This document shows positions 24,401 to 36,300 of a DNA stretch of 64,000 bases, in pieces. A model generated the notes under the pieces. The model was not told the DNA's origin, ran no database searches, and was given only the letters and a program-made list of their open reading frames with translations. Position numbers and translations under genes: made by a program. Origin of the DNA: Tubulanus polymorphus (taxonomy: Eukaryota > Nemertea > Palaeonemertea > Tubulaniformes > Tubulanidae); contig NC_134035.1 in the NCBI RefSeq assembly GCF_964204645.1, positions 11,513,951-11,577,950 of the forward strand. The letters are read 5' to 3'. The stretch's first letter is position 1; the number at the start of each line of letters is the position of its first letter.

Positions 24401-26207
24401 GTTCGTAGCTCCGCTGATCGCCGAGCCGTTTCTGTCGAGTACGAACTCAACGGCGCTCGTTAATTTCACCGACGCGAGCGCCGATAAACTGCATCAAACC
24501 GGTCATATTTCGAACGTACCTAACGGAGATTCCATATCAGCGGCGGCGGGAAGCGCCCGGTCGCGCAAAAATGAGGACATCGCGTTCTTATTAGATAGAA
24601 GTATTCGCAGTATTGAAAAACTTGTTAACGGCGACAACAAAACGTCGTCGACTCGGAGGAGCTCGCCGACGAATTTAACGTCTGCGTTACCGCCACCGCC
24701 ACCTACCGCGCAGTTACCGAAAAAACCGGACACCAACGGTAAACACCTTAGTTCGGAGGGAAAGGTCGCCGCCGGACAAAATATAAAAGCCGCGTTCGTG
24801 AAAAACACGCTGAAAAAGTTGAACGATAAAATCAAAAACGTAGCTCCCGAAACGGCGACGCAGAAGTCGACGTCGACGAGCGAGAACGTAACGAATAACG
24901 CGACCGGGTCGGGATCGAACGCGACGATCTCGAATCCGGGGACTACTACGATGAAAATTACAACCGTGAAGACCACGACCCAGACGACTACTACAACCCC
25001 GACGCCGGCTGTTCCGACTACCGCTCGTCAAACAGTCGCAAAGTCGTCTGCTACTCAACCGACCCGAACGGGAACCGTAACCGATAACCCTGCGGTCAGG
25101 TCGACCATCTCGATCGCGGCGACGACGACGAAGACTCCTCTCGAACCGGGATTCGAGTTAACGCTGCACAATATCGAAGAAAAAGTTGTCAAAGCCGTTC
25201 ACTATTTCAAAGAGCGAATATCGAAAGTGAAATTCGCGTATTTGATCGTCAGTTTGTTCCTGTTCGTCGTCGGCGTGTTGTTCTGCGTCGTGTGTTGTTT
25301 CGATCGTCGTCGAGTGTCGTCTCAGTACCACCCCGAGTTGCACGGCCGCGCGCAAAAAGCCACCGGTTTCAAAGTGCAGTTGATGATCTTGTTGTGTTTC
25401 TTTTTGTTGTGCTACGTCGGCATGGAAGTGACGTACGGCGGACTGGTGATGACGTTCGCCGTCGACTATCTGCGCTGGACGAAACGCGAAGGCTCGTATT
25501 TGACGTCGGTGTTCTGGGGATCGTTCGCGGCGACGCGCGGTTTGTGTATATTCGTCGCGCGCTATCTACGCCCGGCCGTCATGTTGATAATCGACCTGTG
25601 CATTACGGTCGTGACGCTGCTCGTCATGCTGTTCATGGTACAATCTTATTCTGTCAGTATGTGGATCGGCACGGCGATGCTCGGCGTCGGAATGGCGTCG
25701 ATATTTCCGACGGGTATCGCGTGGGCCGAACGCTACATAAACGTGACGAGTAAGGTGGCCGCGTGGTTCGTGATGGCGGCCGCGCTCGGCGAGATGGCGC
25801 TGCCCGTGTTGACCGGGTTTCTGTTCGAGAAGAAGACGCCGATGTTTCTCGTTTACGTGCCGTTCGCGGCGAGTCTCGCGTGCTGCGTCGCGTATATCAT
25901 CATGCAGAACCTGGCGTCGAATCACGGCGAGAAATACTCACTATTAACGCATGTTCCCGTGCACAACGACGACGACGACGTCGAAGACGCGACCGTGTTC
26001 GAATTGAACGACGTCGGTAAAAACAGCAGCAGCAGCAGCATCAAATTAAACGGTACGAACAAAACGAACGGACAGAAGAAAAACGTCAGTTTCGATTTGA
26101 CGGACGAGACAGCGTTCGTTTCCGCTAGTGATGAGGCGGTGGATAAAGATGAGGATCAACCGCAACAAAATGGACACGCGACTCAACTTATCGATTTACA
26201 TGATTAA
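21477..26207 (+). CDS. MFSD4-type major facilitator transporter
   Basis: Three coding exons, 21477-21716, 22511-22796 and 24316-26207, with GT-AG junctions and a frame that closes to 805 residues. The segment GLVIALPGPTMLDLQ after the first intron and the split DTGGNVLCIGLWG with QALHFAFGMGAFVAPLIAEP are characteristic of the MFSD4A/MFSD4B (sodium-dependent glucose transporter 1-like) family. About six membrane helices precede residue 216. A loop of some 265 residues follows (216-481), very rich in Thr, Ser and Lys with seven N-glycosylation sequons, then six more helices, ending at an acidic cytoplasmic tail. Related proteins are about 500 residues, so the loop explains the size. The N-terminal 60 residues are acidic and cytoplasmic. 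The substrate cannot be told from sequence; sugar transport is a family-based guess. The start ATG lies 9 bases after a 3' splice site, so a non-coding exon precedes it. Confidence 0.92.
21734..21975. mobile_element. palindromic MITE in MFSD4 intron 1
   Basis: Inverted arms GACGAGAGAAATCCCACAAT and ATTGTGAGATTTCTCTCGTC (each about 105 bp, also containing GAATTTTTCAATCTTGGC and its complement) surround nested copies of GGCTAACAGTTGTTAGC. It begins 17 bases after the exon-1 splice donor. Confidence 0.85.
22212..22258. repeat. (ATTC)n microsatellite
   Basis: About 11 perfect ATTC repeats in MFSD4 intron 1. Confidence 0.95.
22260..22465. repeat. degenerate palindromic element related to 21734-21975
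   Basis: Contains CCTGATGATGGCTAATAG, AGAAGTTTTCATTTT with its inverted partner near 22262, GGGATTTCTCTCGTTATTC and ACACGGATATTCTGTATATT. These are shared with the neighbouring element but more diverged. Confidence 0.65.
23491..23522. repeat. (CTAC)n microsatellite
   Basis: Six consecutive CTAC/CCTA repeats in MFSD4 intron 2. Confidence 0.85.
23923..24258 (+). repeat. tandem duplication in MFSD4 intron 2
   Basis: Two diverged copies (about 23923-24088 and 24122-24258) share TCTATGTTACCT, AACAAAATGAAAC and GGCTATGCTTATAGGCATAA followed by AAATGCCTTCTTCAAT. Confidence 0.85.
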
Positions 26208-26241
26208 AATTATTGGTAGATTATCGGAAGATAGTAAATAT

Positions 26242-26373
26242 CTTGAGTACCGCTGACCACTAGTGCTGATAGTCACAGTAAACCTCTTGAGTACCGCTGA
26301 CCACTGAGCTGATTGTCACGGTAAACCTCTTGAGTACCGCTGACCACCAATGCTGATTGTCACCGTAAAACTT
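26242..26373 (+). repeat. 44-bp tandem repeat, three units, MFSD4 3' UTR
   Basis: Three units of 43-44 bp beginning CTTGAGTACCGCTGACCAC and ending CACNGTAAACCT, starting 35 bases after the stop codon. Confidence 0.9.
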
Positions 26374-26714
26374 AGTGGCATAACTGTGAGCTTAACTGTG
26401 GCATTTGTTTGTCTAAGGTTTCCTCACCACAATTTGGGTTGAATTTTTTTTTAAATGAGGACTTGAAATATGTTTTGATAGCGACCACATTGAAGGAGTT
26501 ATTTTGGGTAAAACGGTATTCGGCTATTTTGAATACGACGAAAACTTTTTTTTGACATTTCGTAGAAGTTTTATGTATGTGTAAAAAAAAGATTTTATAG
26601 CCAGTGAAAATCTAGTCAGTCTTATTTTCATCTATCCGCTTATTTCGAGTACGATCAGAAACAGTCCTTCAATGGGGGGGGGGGGGTTATTGATATCATC
26701 AATGTGAATCCGTA

Positions 26715-26968
26715 ATACGTGTTGCAATACGTGTTATGTTGCCATTTCTTTTGTGTTTTGTTGTGGTTTCTTCATTCAAGTGCGTATGGATGGTTAATCA
26801 AAGCTGCCTACTGTTACCTAGGGTCTTACCCTTCATTGCTTCATACGTGTTGCAATACGTGTTATGTTGCCATTTCTTTTGTGTTTTGTTGTGGTTTCTT
26901 CATTCAAGTGCGTATGGATGGTTAATCAAAGCTGCCTACTGTTACCTAGGGTCTTACCCTTCATTGCT
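26715..26968 (+). repeat. 128-bp near-identical tandem duplication
   Basis: Two copies starting ATACGTGTTGCAATACGTG (26715 and 26843), apparently identical through CCCTTCATTGCT. Either a very recent duplication or an assembly artefact. Confidence 0.9.
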
Positions 26969-27738
26969 GTTACGTTTGAATATTTTCTCTCATTATACTA
27001 TTGTGATGTTAATTGAAAACATTTCAACCGTTACTGATAATACTTCAGCGGTTGACAGCCCAGCGAATTCCTGGAGAATCTCCTTAGTTTGATCTCCTAT
27101 TTAACAACTTATTCTACTACGTGTACGTTGAAATGAATTGCTATGGGACCATTTTCTGAATCATTGAAGAAATCATTCCTCGATAATTTGACCGATGAGT
27201 TCGTCACGCGTTCACCATCGGGTCATAGAACCGAATATCATTCACGGTCGATTCTACCAGAGCTCTTTCTCACGAAGGCATAGTAGTTTTTGTGCTCTTA
27301 ATTCATTGTCTGCTACCGAAGTTCTTTCCTGTTTCTTAACGATAAATCTCTACCCAAATACAGTCTTTGTGTACTTTCAATCAGACTGAAACTTTCAATT
27401 TTCAATAGCTGTATTTATTTATCGTTATCTGTTTGCTCTAGAATATATGAAACTATACTTCAGAATAAAAGAATTCGAGAGATCGATTTACTAATGCAAG
27501 ATATATCTATATAGGAATGATTGTTTGTATTTAGACCCTGACTTCAGTTCTGCTCACACTACTAGCCCAGCTCTACTGTAGAGTGAAAAGAAATGTGTAA
27601 AATATATTGCGAGAAGGGCGAAGCTTTCATCCCATACTTTAACTATCATACAACTGCAGAACCTTGTCACAACGGGACTTTGAAAATGTGGACCCAATTC
27701 AAAAGTTCCTGGTTTTAAAAAATTGAATCAATGATTTA

Positions 27739-27830
27739 ACCCTTTCAGCGCATCTTCACCGCAGTGTGGGGTATAAATCGGTGTTGGACTAGTACACCGC
27801 ATCGTGGTGTAGTGATGTTATTAGTAATTA
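27739..27830. repeat. fragment of dispersed CACCGCA palindromic element
   Basis: Starts TTAACCCTTTCAGCGC and contains CACCGCAGTG and TACACCGCATCGTGGTGTA. Related sequences are at 10525-10600, 36635-36735 and 56346-56541. Confidence 0.6.
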
Positions 27831-28544
27831 GTTCTGAGGTCCGCTGTACAAATTATGTAAACCTAAACAAAATCAAAGACTGTTTGCGCTTTCATTTATG
27901 AATGAATTTTCTCTGTGATCTTTAAGATGTCGACTTCTGCTGCAGCCTGTCGTGCATGCTTCGAACAAAATTTCTGTATACCTAATTTTCAATTTATAAA
28001 CGAGGTTGTGTCTATCATCCAAATGTGATCTCAAAAAGCACTCACTCATCTGTTACATTCCCATCGTCATTATAGCATTATATTCTTTATTTAGGTATGT
28101 AATTTTTCTGGAACTAAAATTTGTGCAAAGATATGTTTCGAATAGATGGCTCAACTTCCTCTCTTGTTAATTAATGTAGGGCTACGAGCTCCTGACGTGT
28201 TGTAAATACATTTTTGGATTATATTTTTCCAGATCCAGTGTGCTATTTAAAATAAATTATAATTCGGTAACTTCAAATTGTTGTTTTATTGCTTCGGTTG
28301 GCTGTTATGCCCTTGCCTCTGAAAATGACCTGCCCTGATTAAGCTCTTTCCAATATTCCTCCTTTGTACCAAAAATACAGCGAGCTTTTACCTGAATTGG
28401 TTTTTCAGACGGACTAAAATCCTGTAACACAAGTCTACCACGTGATTAAATGACTCATAAAATGACAGATGAGGGACTTTCCTAGGGGCTGTCCATACAA
28501 AATTGCAGAATTTTCTGATGCAATTGAATATGCTGAGAACTGGT

Positions 28545-28690
28545 AAAAGGGTCTGATGAAGAAATTGGTTCTGATGAAGTGTGGTTTGTTGAAGGATTCT
28601 AGGATCTGATGAAGTATGTTCCCATAAATAACAGTCTGATGAAATATGGTTTGATGTAATAGGGTCTGATGAAGAAGGGCCTGTATCTGC
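28545..28690. repeat. degenerate TCTGATGAA repeat
   Basis: At least five imperfect copies of GGTCTGATGAAG spaced 15-40 bases apart. The minus-strand ORF across it is low-complexity and not convincing as a gene. Confidence 0.6.
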
Positions 28691-30384
28691 CATCACGATC
28701 CTAGGCATCTATTCCTATAAAACCATCGAGACAATGCAAACGATTAATCATACATTCGCTATCATCATATACATATTTATTTCGTTAAATAAATTAATAA
28801 TTATCATGGAGTTTTTGGTAAGAAATCACATTTACACAACAAACTTATCCGCGAAGGTAGGAATCATTTTTAACAAATTGTCGCAAAGCTTACAATTACC
28901 AGGGTATTGACTTGAATGGCAATACTTTGTACATGTGTTATGGCAACTGGTCTATCATGAAAAATAGTCAGATCTATCAATGACGAGAACTTGCAGGAGG
29001 GTATATATCGAATAAATCAGTACATAAACACTTAGGACGCTCGAAAACGACTGAAATATATATGTACAAATTAACATTCGTGATTAGCGAACACACTTTA
29101 TTTACCAGTAGTATAGCTGAAAACGAACACATCTGCCATACAAGCGAATGTGAATTACTCGGTATATGTTCGCAGGGGCGGATCCAGCTTGGAGCTAAGC
29201 TTCAATTCAATTTGAATCCGCCCCTAGTTCGACTAACTGAAACATCAACTTAGTTCATATTGTCAAGCAAAGGAACCGAGATCATGCAAAATCATTACAC
29301 AGCCAATTTCGTTTAACATATCAACTGCCGATGTAGCAGCGGTCATGGAGTAGTTCCAGTTAGTATACCATACTTTCAAGTGTCAAGTAGCTATATTTCA
29401 GTGTCTAACAACCTGCCACCCAGAACCAATTCCTCCGAAGCCTAGAACCTCTTTCAAGCCTGGGCAACTGATAAATTTTGAAGGTTTGAGGCGAGGGTTC
29501 GGGTGGTAGACTGATACCTTTTCATATATCTTAAAGCTACAAAAGTGCAGTTATAAAAGATGAAAAGTGTCATTCTAATCTCTGGCAGTCGATAACAAGA
29601 GAAATCCTAGTCAATGATTTTACTTGTAGTTAAATTCACAGCAAATGACTAATAATCGGGTAATACAAGTAAGCAGCACACTGAACGCGTTTTAACGTAT
29701 TACGAGTTTGAGCCCGATTTGACCTAAAACCAAAAACAAGTTTTTATTCAATTAGGGGCTATCTGACCAAACTCGAAATAATCACACCAACAATAGACCC
29801 GGACAATGGGCCCGGTTTCATAGACTGAGTATCAAAGTTATCCCTAGGGGTAAATCCTCAATCCGGGTGACAACCATCATAGTAACAATGAGAAACCATG
29901 GTTATAACTGACAAATTTCAAAATATTCCGAGGGACTATCTTTCTTCCACATCTATGAAACCCAGTCCTGGGTTCTAGGCGCGGCAATCTTTAGAAACGA
30001 CTAACATCTGAAGCGGTGGCTACCGTTTGATTCCGACTCGAAATGAGTTCATTCTCGTCTATTCGGTACTGGAGCAATCACCAGAGTTCCACGTGTGCGC
30101 AACGCTTCCGAAATAACGTGCGTTATTTTGAAAGAAGCGGTAGTAGTAGTCGTAGTTCGATGATTTGATAATATTTTCGTCGTTTGGCGTTGTTACCTCT
30201 GGCGTTGCTACATCCACTCCAATACGAGATTCATAAGACCGTAAACGATAACGTGACACGCCTGTCGTCCGATGAACGTCTGCGATGAGTAGTAATAAAG
30301 ATATATCCAGTAGATGAGCAGCAGTAGAGAACACGAACACACCGGCGAAATGAACAGTTCATCGTTCGTCGTCGCGTGACAGCA

Positions 30385-33300
30385 TCATTTCGGCACTAAC
30401 CCTCGCGATTGTGGAAACTCAGCGCCCTCGGACCTTTTCGACGATGTTTTCGGTCTGAAAGACAGTATAAATTCTCATTTTCATGTACATCTTACCTAAT
30501 TGCTTTATTTACTGGTTTTGTACAGCCAAATTATATTTCGTGCTACATTTCAATTGTATCCCAATTGTATTGCTTTTTTACATTCTGTTAAGCGACTTAG
30601 AGCCTTTCAGAATAAGGTACTGTTTTTTTTATAGATATTTTCATATGCTATTATTAACTTAACGTCAATCTTTTTCTTGCAGAGAAAACAAATGCCGAAA
30701 ATAACATTCTTTATGACTCTTAATTCATTAATAGGCACTTTCTTGTTGGTCCCAACGGAGGGAACTTTCATTGTATGATAGTTTATCCAAACTGTAATAG
30801 GACGATTCATGTAAATCAATATTTAGGATTTGATTTTTTGGAAGTGAGAAAATCGCCCGGCAACTGATCATCAGTGTTTAAGGCATTTAGCAGGTATCAG
30901 TCGGCTAATGCCAGAAAGAAAACTCCATGACATACTAAATCTAACTGAAAGATCTAAACATGCATTTGTTTCCACCAGCTACAATCAAACTTAATCAACT
31001 TGCATTGTATCGCGCGTCTGGTTGCTCTAAACTAGTCATTTTCTAATTCTACTTCACTTCCATAATGAAGATATTCCTGAGGAGGAAGAGGTAATAATGT
31101 ATGTAACTCACCTCGCTAGTTTTTCCTTTCTCTTTGTCTTTACTTTGGCTTTGTTACTGAAAACAGCAGGGCTGAAAAAAGCAATGAAAATTATTAAATT
31201 CACAATATGTATGCGATAGTCCATCGAAATTTGTACTTCAAAATAAGCCTTGTTAGTGCTGCAGTATTCTTTGACACATCAAACGAATCATCAATTTTGA
31301 TGCAGATTTCAAAGCAGGAAAATATCCCTCAACTAAAGTTTCAAATAACAGCTTTATACACGACAAAAATAGATGTTATAATCGTAACAGTTTATCCACA
31401 CTATACGAGTCAGGCATTAATTAGGTTTTCTTTAGTTAATATAGTATAGAGTCGACAGTAAAACAGACAGTCGCCGAAATATCATAATACAACTCACCTT
31501 CCGTCGATGTCTAAATCATCTTCATCTTGTAACGCAGCGTCCAGCGCTGCCTGAACACGTGGCGCCACCGCGGGGCCTTCGTAATCTCGAGTTGTTCGGT
31601 TCGGCATGTCCAATTCGACCATCAGGATATTCTCCCCCTATAAACATACACAACGAAGACTTGACACTCATGCGTGAAATACTAGTTTCAAAAGACCGCA
31701 TTCTTTATAGTCTAAACCGATAAAGTTGATTTATAAACCAAATTATTTCTGCGCGAGTCATATTAAATGTATTCACTCCAGACTACCTGATATCTCTAAT
31801 TGCAGTAGTTTTCACCGAAAAGATGAGTAAATTGACATCAAAAATAGTAATCTTATTGAAAATGAACAAGAAAGTATTCTGATTTTGAGAGTATTTCGAT
31901 ATTTTTGGAAGCAGCTCTCAAAAAGATTCAAAACTTCTCTCAAATAGTAGTCGTAGTCAAGTCTGTGTTTTGGACCATTTCTGATACATGCAACGTTCCC
32001 TAATTCGGTAAATTAATTTGCAATTCGTTCCCTATTTTAGATTTTCATTCATGACGCACACTGAGTAATGAATATATTTACCTTATACCGGAAACTGCCG
32101 CCCATACTGTGAGCCATCATACGCGCGTATTCACAAATAGGACGTCTATTACCGACTGCGGATTGCGGTCGTTTGGCCATCGTCATCGGTCTGACAAAAA
32201 GAAAGATTATTGAAATTCAGCGCGACGTGTCAGCAACAGCATTTTCATGCATGTATCAATTTGCAGGCTGCAAGCACACCGGACATTCAAACATTCACCA
32301 CTGAAGTGTTGAGGATTCTCAGAAAGTGCGCGGATAGTGATGCAGATTAACCGAGGTTGACTTTAGTAATCTGTCTTAAACTTTCTCAACACGGGTTGAA
32401 CTTAATTTAGCTGATCTAGATTGCTAACGTGGAGCGGTGTGGCCGAGCGGTTAGAGCGTTCGGCTCTGGGAAGCCAGGTCATGGGTTCGAACCCCGTACA
32501 TTGCCGTAGTGTCCTCGGGCAAGACACTTATCCTCATTGCCTCTCTCCACCCAGGAGTAAATGGGTACCTGGCCTGATAGATGACTCCTGAGCGTTTGTT
32601 AGCAGCTCGGTGTTACGTCTCCCCAGGGAGAGATGACTGATACTTGTTAGAGTATCAAATTGGCCGGGGTAATAATATCGAAAAAATAAAGCGCTCCGAG
32701 CAGCCTGGCTGGATTTAGCGCTATATAAGACACATATTATATATTATTATTATAACTCACCCGCTCTTGGCGTAAGCCATTAACGTCCACGCGTCATTCT
32801 CTTCATCGTACCGCGCACGATTCATTATCTTGTTCTTATCTTCTGGTGGAATGAAATTTTCGATTATAAGTGCTCTGAAAAAGTGCAACGCATACATTCA
32901 CGTAAGATAAACTTATCGCACTAAACTTATCGAAATAACTGCAATACAGTATTTCTTTGCTTTCAATGATAGTCTGTAAAGCAGTTTAGCTCTTCACTCA
33001 ATGCTTACAATACTATAAGAGGTACCATTCATATATTACTGTGAAACCTGGCAATAGACACCAAATGACTACAATACGGCCTTTTTCGATTGTGCCCTGC
33101 TAGATGAAAGCAGGTAATTCTTCTTCCAGTAGAGCAGAATCAAAACTCCACTGCCGCAGAACTTTTTGGGATTTCGAGGAATCGGTATAGCCAGTGGGAA
33201 ATTTTGTAAATTCATTTTTACCCTATCGTAAATTCATCGGTAACTCAATGTATATAAAACTTTACATAATAATTCGTCAAACCATCATCACAATATGGAC

Positions 33301-36300
33301 AAACGGACCCTGTACACATGATTTAATACTTATCCTTTCAAAGAAAATCAAAACTCGGATGAAATGAAGTATACCTGAGTTTCACTTCTCTCGTCAACTC
33401 GTTCAGCGTTTGTTCAAGTTCTTGGCGTTCGCGGATGTGTTCCTCTTGCAGATCGCTCACCTCCGCTTTACACTGATTCAGTTTGATGAACAGTTTCTTC
33501 AGTTTCTTCGTCTTGACGTCGACCTCTTGTTGTAAACTGCTGTACGTCTCCTGCAACTCGACGACCGCCTCGTCTTTCTCCTCTAACGTCTGAGCCATTT
33601 CTCGTTCCAAACGCTGAAGACGAAATACAATTCAACTTTGTAGAGAATATTTCCGGTAATGATCTGATGATGATTTTCCCAGCAAAATAAGTCAGGGTGG
33701 CCACTTTCCACCCGTTTACAAATACCGCAAGTTAGCCCTAACTTTTCCTGTGATTACACAAAATTCCCCGAGTGAATGAGAGAAACATCTAGGTTTAAAA
33801 TATTACAATTCACTCATTTTTCATTGAATCTCGTATTGACAAAGAAACACGTGGTACATAGAATTATCCGTATTCCCTTTTCCAGGTATTTGATAAAATT
33901 TGTCCTTTCCCAGATTTTTTTCTGATTCCCTGAATGTCCAGGTTTTCCAGGTCAGTGGCCACCATGTTGACTAAGATTTGCTTGAAAATTGGCCGCTTAA
34001 AAACCACAATCTCAACAATTTTAAGATAATCTCAATTTCGAACCTGTTTCTCAGCGATTTCTTGTCGCCTCTGTTCCAGCGCCCTCTGCTGTTCATTCGT
34101 GTGATCGACGATATTTTTACCGCCCATCAACAACTTGCTCTGCATCGCTTTGATTTTGTTCATCAGAGCGTCTTTCATTTCGCTTTCTTTCTTAAGAACG
34201 TCTTCTTTCTCTTGTAAATCACCGAGTAGTTTTTGCTTTTCCTGAAAAAATACTTCGCGAGTTTAAACATGCAATCAAAGTGCCTTTTAAGTATCCGTAT
34301 CCGCGACAGTCGACAGTTACTTGCAGGGGAAGTGAGTGACCATTGAAAGTGTCTGGGGGCCAGTTGCTTAAAAGTTGGTTAGAGTTAACCAGTGGATAGT
34401 TCACATATTGATTATCAAGTCTATTTCTAACCAACTTCTGAGCAACCGCCCAAGAGTTTTCTAATGCCGAGTGTCTTCAAATTCAACCAAACTTTTTTAC
34501 AGCAATGAAACATATGTAATTATAACAGATTATATCTCCATGATGTACAGGGGCCGGTTGCTCAAAAGTTGGTTAGAGTTAACCAGTGGATAGTTGATAT
34601 GGTGACAATTGAAATTTCATTGTTACTATGGTATTTAACGGCCGGTTATCTTTAACCAGTTTTTGAGCAACTGGCCCCAGTAATTGAAATATTTAACCAT
34701 GCGTTTGTTTACAATCAGCTAAAATCGAACTCAATCGAAATGAAATTGCCTTAAATAGCGCAAGTTTTTGTCAAGTATTATCATAGTTTCAATGCGCTCA
34801 CTGACCTCTTCAATTAGCGATTTGTTGTTGAGAATATCTTGTTTTTCTTTCTCTAGTTTATCTTCTTGCTCTTTACGGAATGCTTCAGCGTCGGCCTCCT
34901 CATCGCCCTCTTCACCTTCGACGTCATCTTCGCTACTGTCGCCGTCAACAAGCTCACCTGAAGTTATCATGTCAAGTAGCTAATCTCGGTCAATGAAATT
35001 AATTTCAGGATAGACTTCATTTATGACAGGTCACATTCCAAAACTAATACAGCAGACTCCTCCTTAGTCAGTCCTGTTTGAGTCAGTAAATTTTACTAAA
35101 ATTCATTCGATTAAACCATAGAATAAAACCTTAAACCACCCTCGTTGATTGTTGTTGGCTTGGTATTTGGGCAACACACGTTGATATTCACAGTCCCAAT
35201 GCTACCGCGTGAGGTGGAGTTGGCTGTACATTTTTTTACGCCGATATATTATCTCATTTCAAGCCTTTACGACGTGACGTTTACTTAAAATTTGGATCAT
35301 AGAACATCTGCAGAGTTTAACAAAACATCTGCCTAATTTAGTGTTAGGAAAAAGTAAACTTCAGAATCTCGGTATCCCGATAGCTGTCTGAAACTGAACC
35401 ACATCTTTTCCAATATCCGTAGATAATGTGCTATTAACCTGTAGATGTTGCACGTACGTACCATCTTTCCCACGCTTTTTCTTTTTGCGATGTTTTTTCT
35501 TCGCACCCGGACCTCGATGTTCCAACTGACCTTTGAGTCTGAAAGAGGCCGTATTCATAATTCACTCACTGGCTTATATCAAATTAAACAAAATTACTGC
35601 AGATTTGGGTCGAGACAAGTCGTATCATACCTGGCAATTTCTTCTTGGAATTCGCGCAAAAGCGCATCTTTGGGATCCTCGTTGATCTTCGGTTTGTTTT
35701 TTATATGTTTCGCGCGATTCGCGTATCGAAGAGTGCTGAGCGTTTCGTCGTAGTTATAACTCGCTGGTCCGATGTTCGCGACCATCACTGTTTTAGCATT
35801 TCCACCGAGTGAATCTACAAAACCAGAAACAACCGATTCTACTTCATAATACTAACACAAGTAGGGCATTACTTATGCCCCCCCCCGATGATTTTATAGG
35901 GAGGCGACTATTTTTTTGACATGGTTTTTCTCTGACTATCCCCTGACATGTATATTGTTTTCGGTGACTTGATCTGCTACGAAGCCAATAAAGTAACACA
36001 GTCAAATACGTAATACATAGATGAAAACTGATTAAACGCATGGTATAGAAATTTCAACATATTTTCCTGAACTATCCTGACATGTAGCCTTTTTACTGAA
36101 TTCCCTGACAATTTCCTGACTGTTCTAAAGAAAAGTCCCCCTACATACCAGTATGTAACCACTTAGGGGGTAATGGTACGATTCAAAACACATTTCCTTC
36201 ATTTTGGGATCAAAAGGATACTATGATCCAGTAAAATAATTACACAAGCACAATTAATCGTCCCCACCCCTTATTTTCTGCTAAACAAACAATTGTTATG

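Larger units (their letters stand above)
26208..30384. other. convergent 3' regions of MFSD4 and KIF3B
   Basis: Both genes end toward this region, so it must hold both 3' UTRs. Candidate poly(A) signals are AATAAA near 27464 (plus, MFSD4) and at about 29743-29748 (minus, KIF3B). It also holds two tandem repeats just past MFSD4, a fragment of the CACCGCA palindromic element (27739-27830) and a degenerate TCTGATGAA repeat (28545-28690). I see no further gene. Confidence 0.5.

Noticed and set aside
25292-25925. Arg/His-rich ORFs overlapping MFSD4 exon 3
   Set aside because: Shadow frames of codon-biased membrane-protein sequence.
28388-28708. Minus-strand ORF of 106 codons with Ser/Asp repeats
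   Set aside because: Produced by the degenerate TCTGATGAA repeat; no conserved features.
30059-30340. Minus-strand ORF of 93 codons as the KIF3B C terminus
   Set aside because: The exon 30454-30385 fits the phase and ends in the conserved RGLVPK; this ORF does not match in any phase allowed by the preceding exon.
32431-32510. A functional tRNA gene (Leu/Ser-like)
   Set aside because: The A and B boxes are present, but the sequence runs straight into a SINE body found elsewhere in the window, so it is a SINE head.
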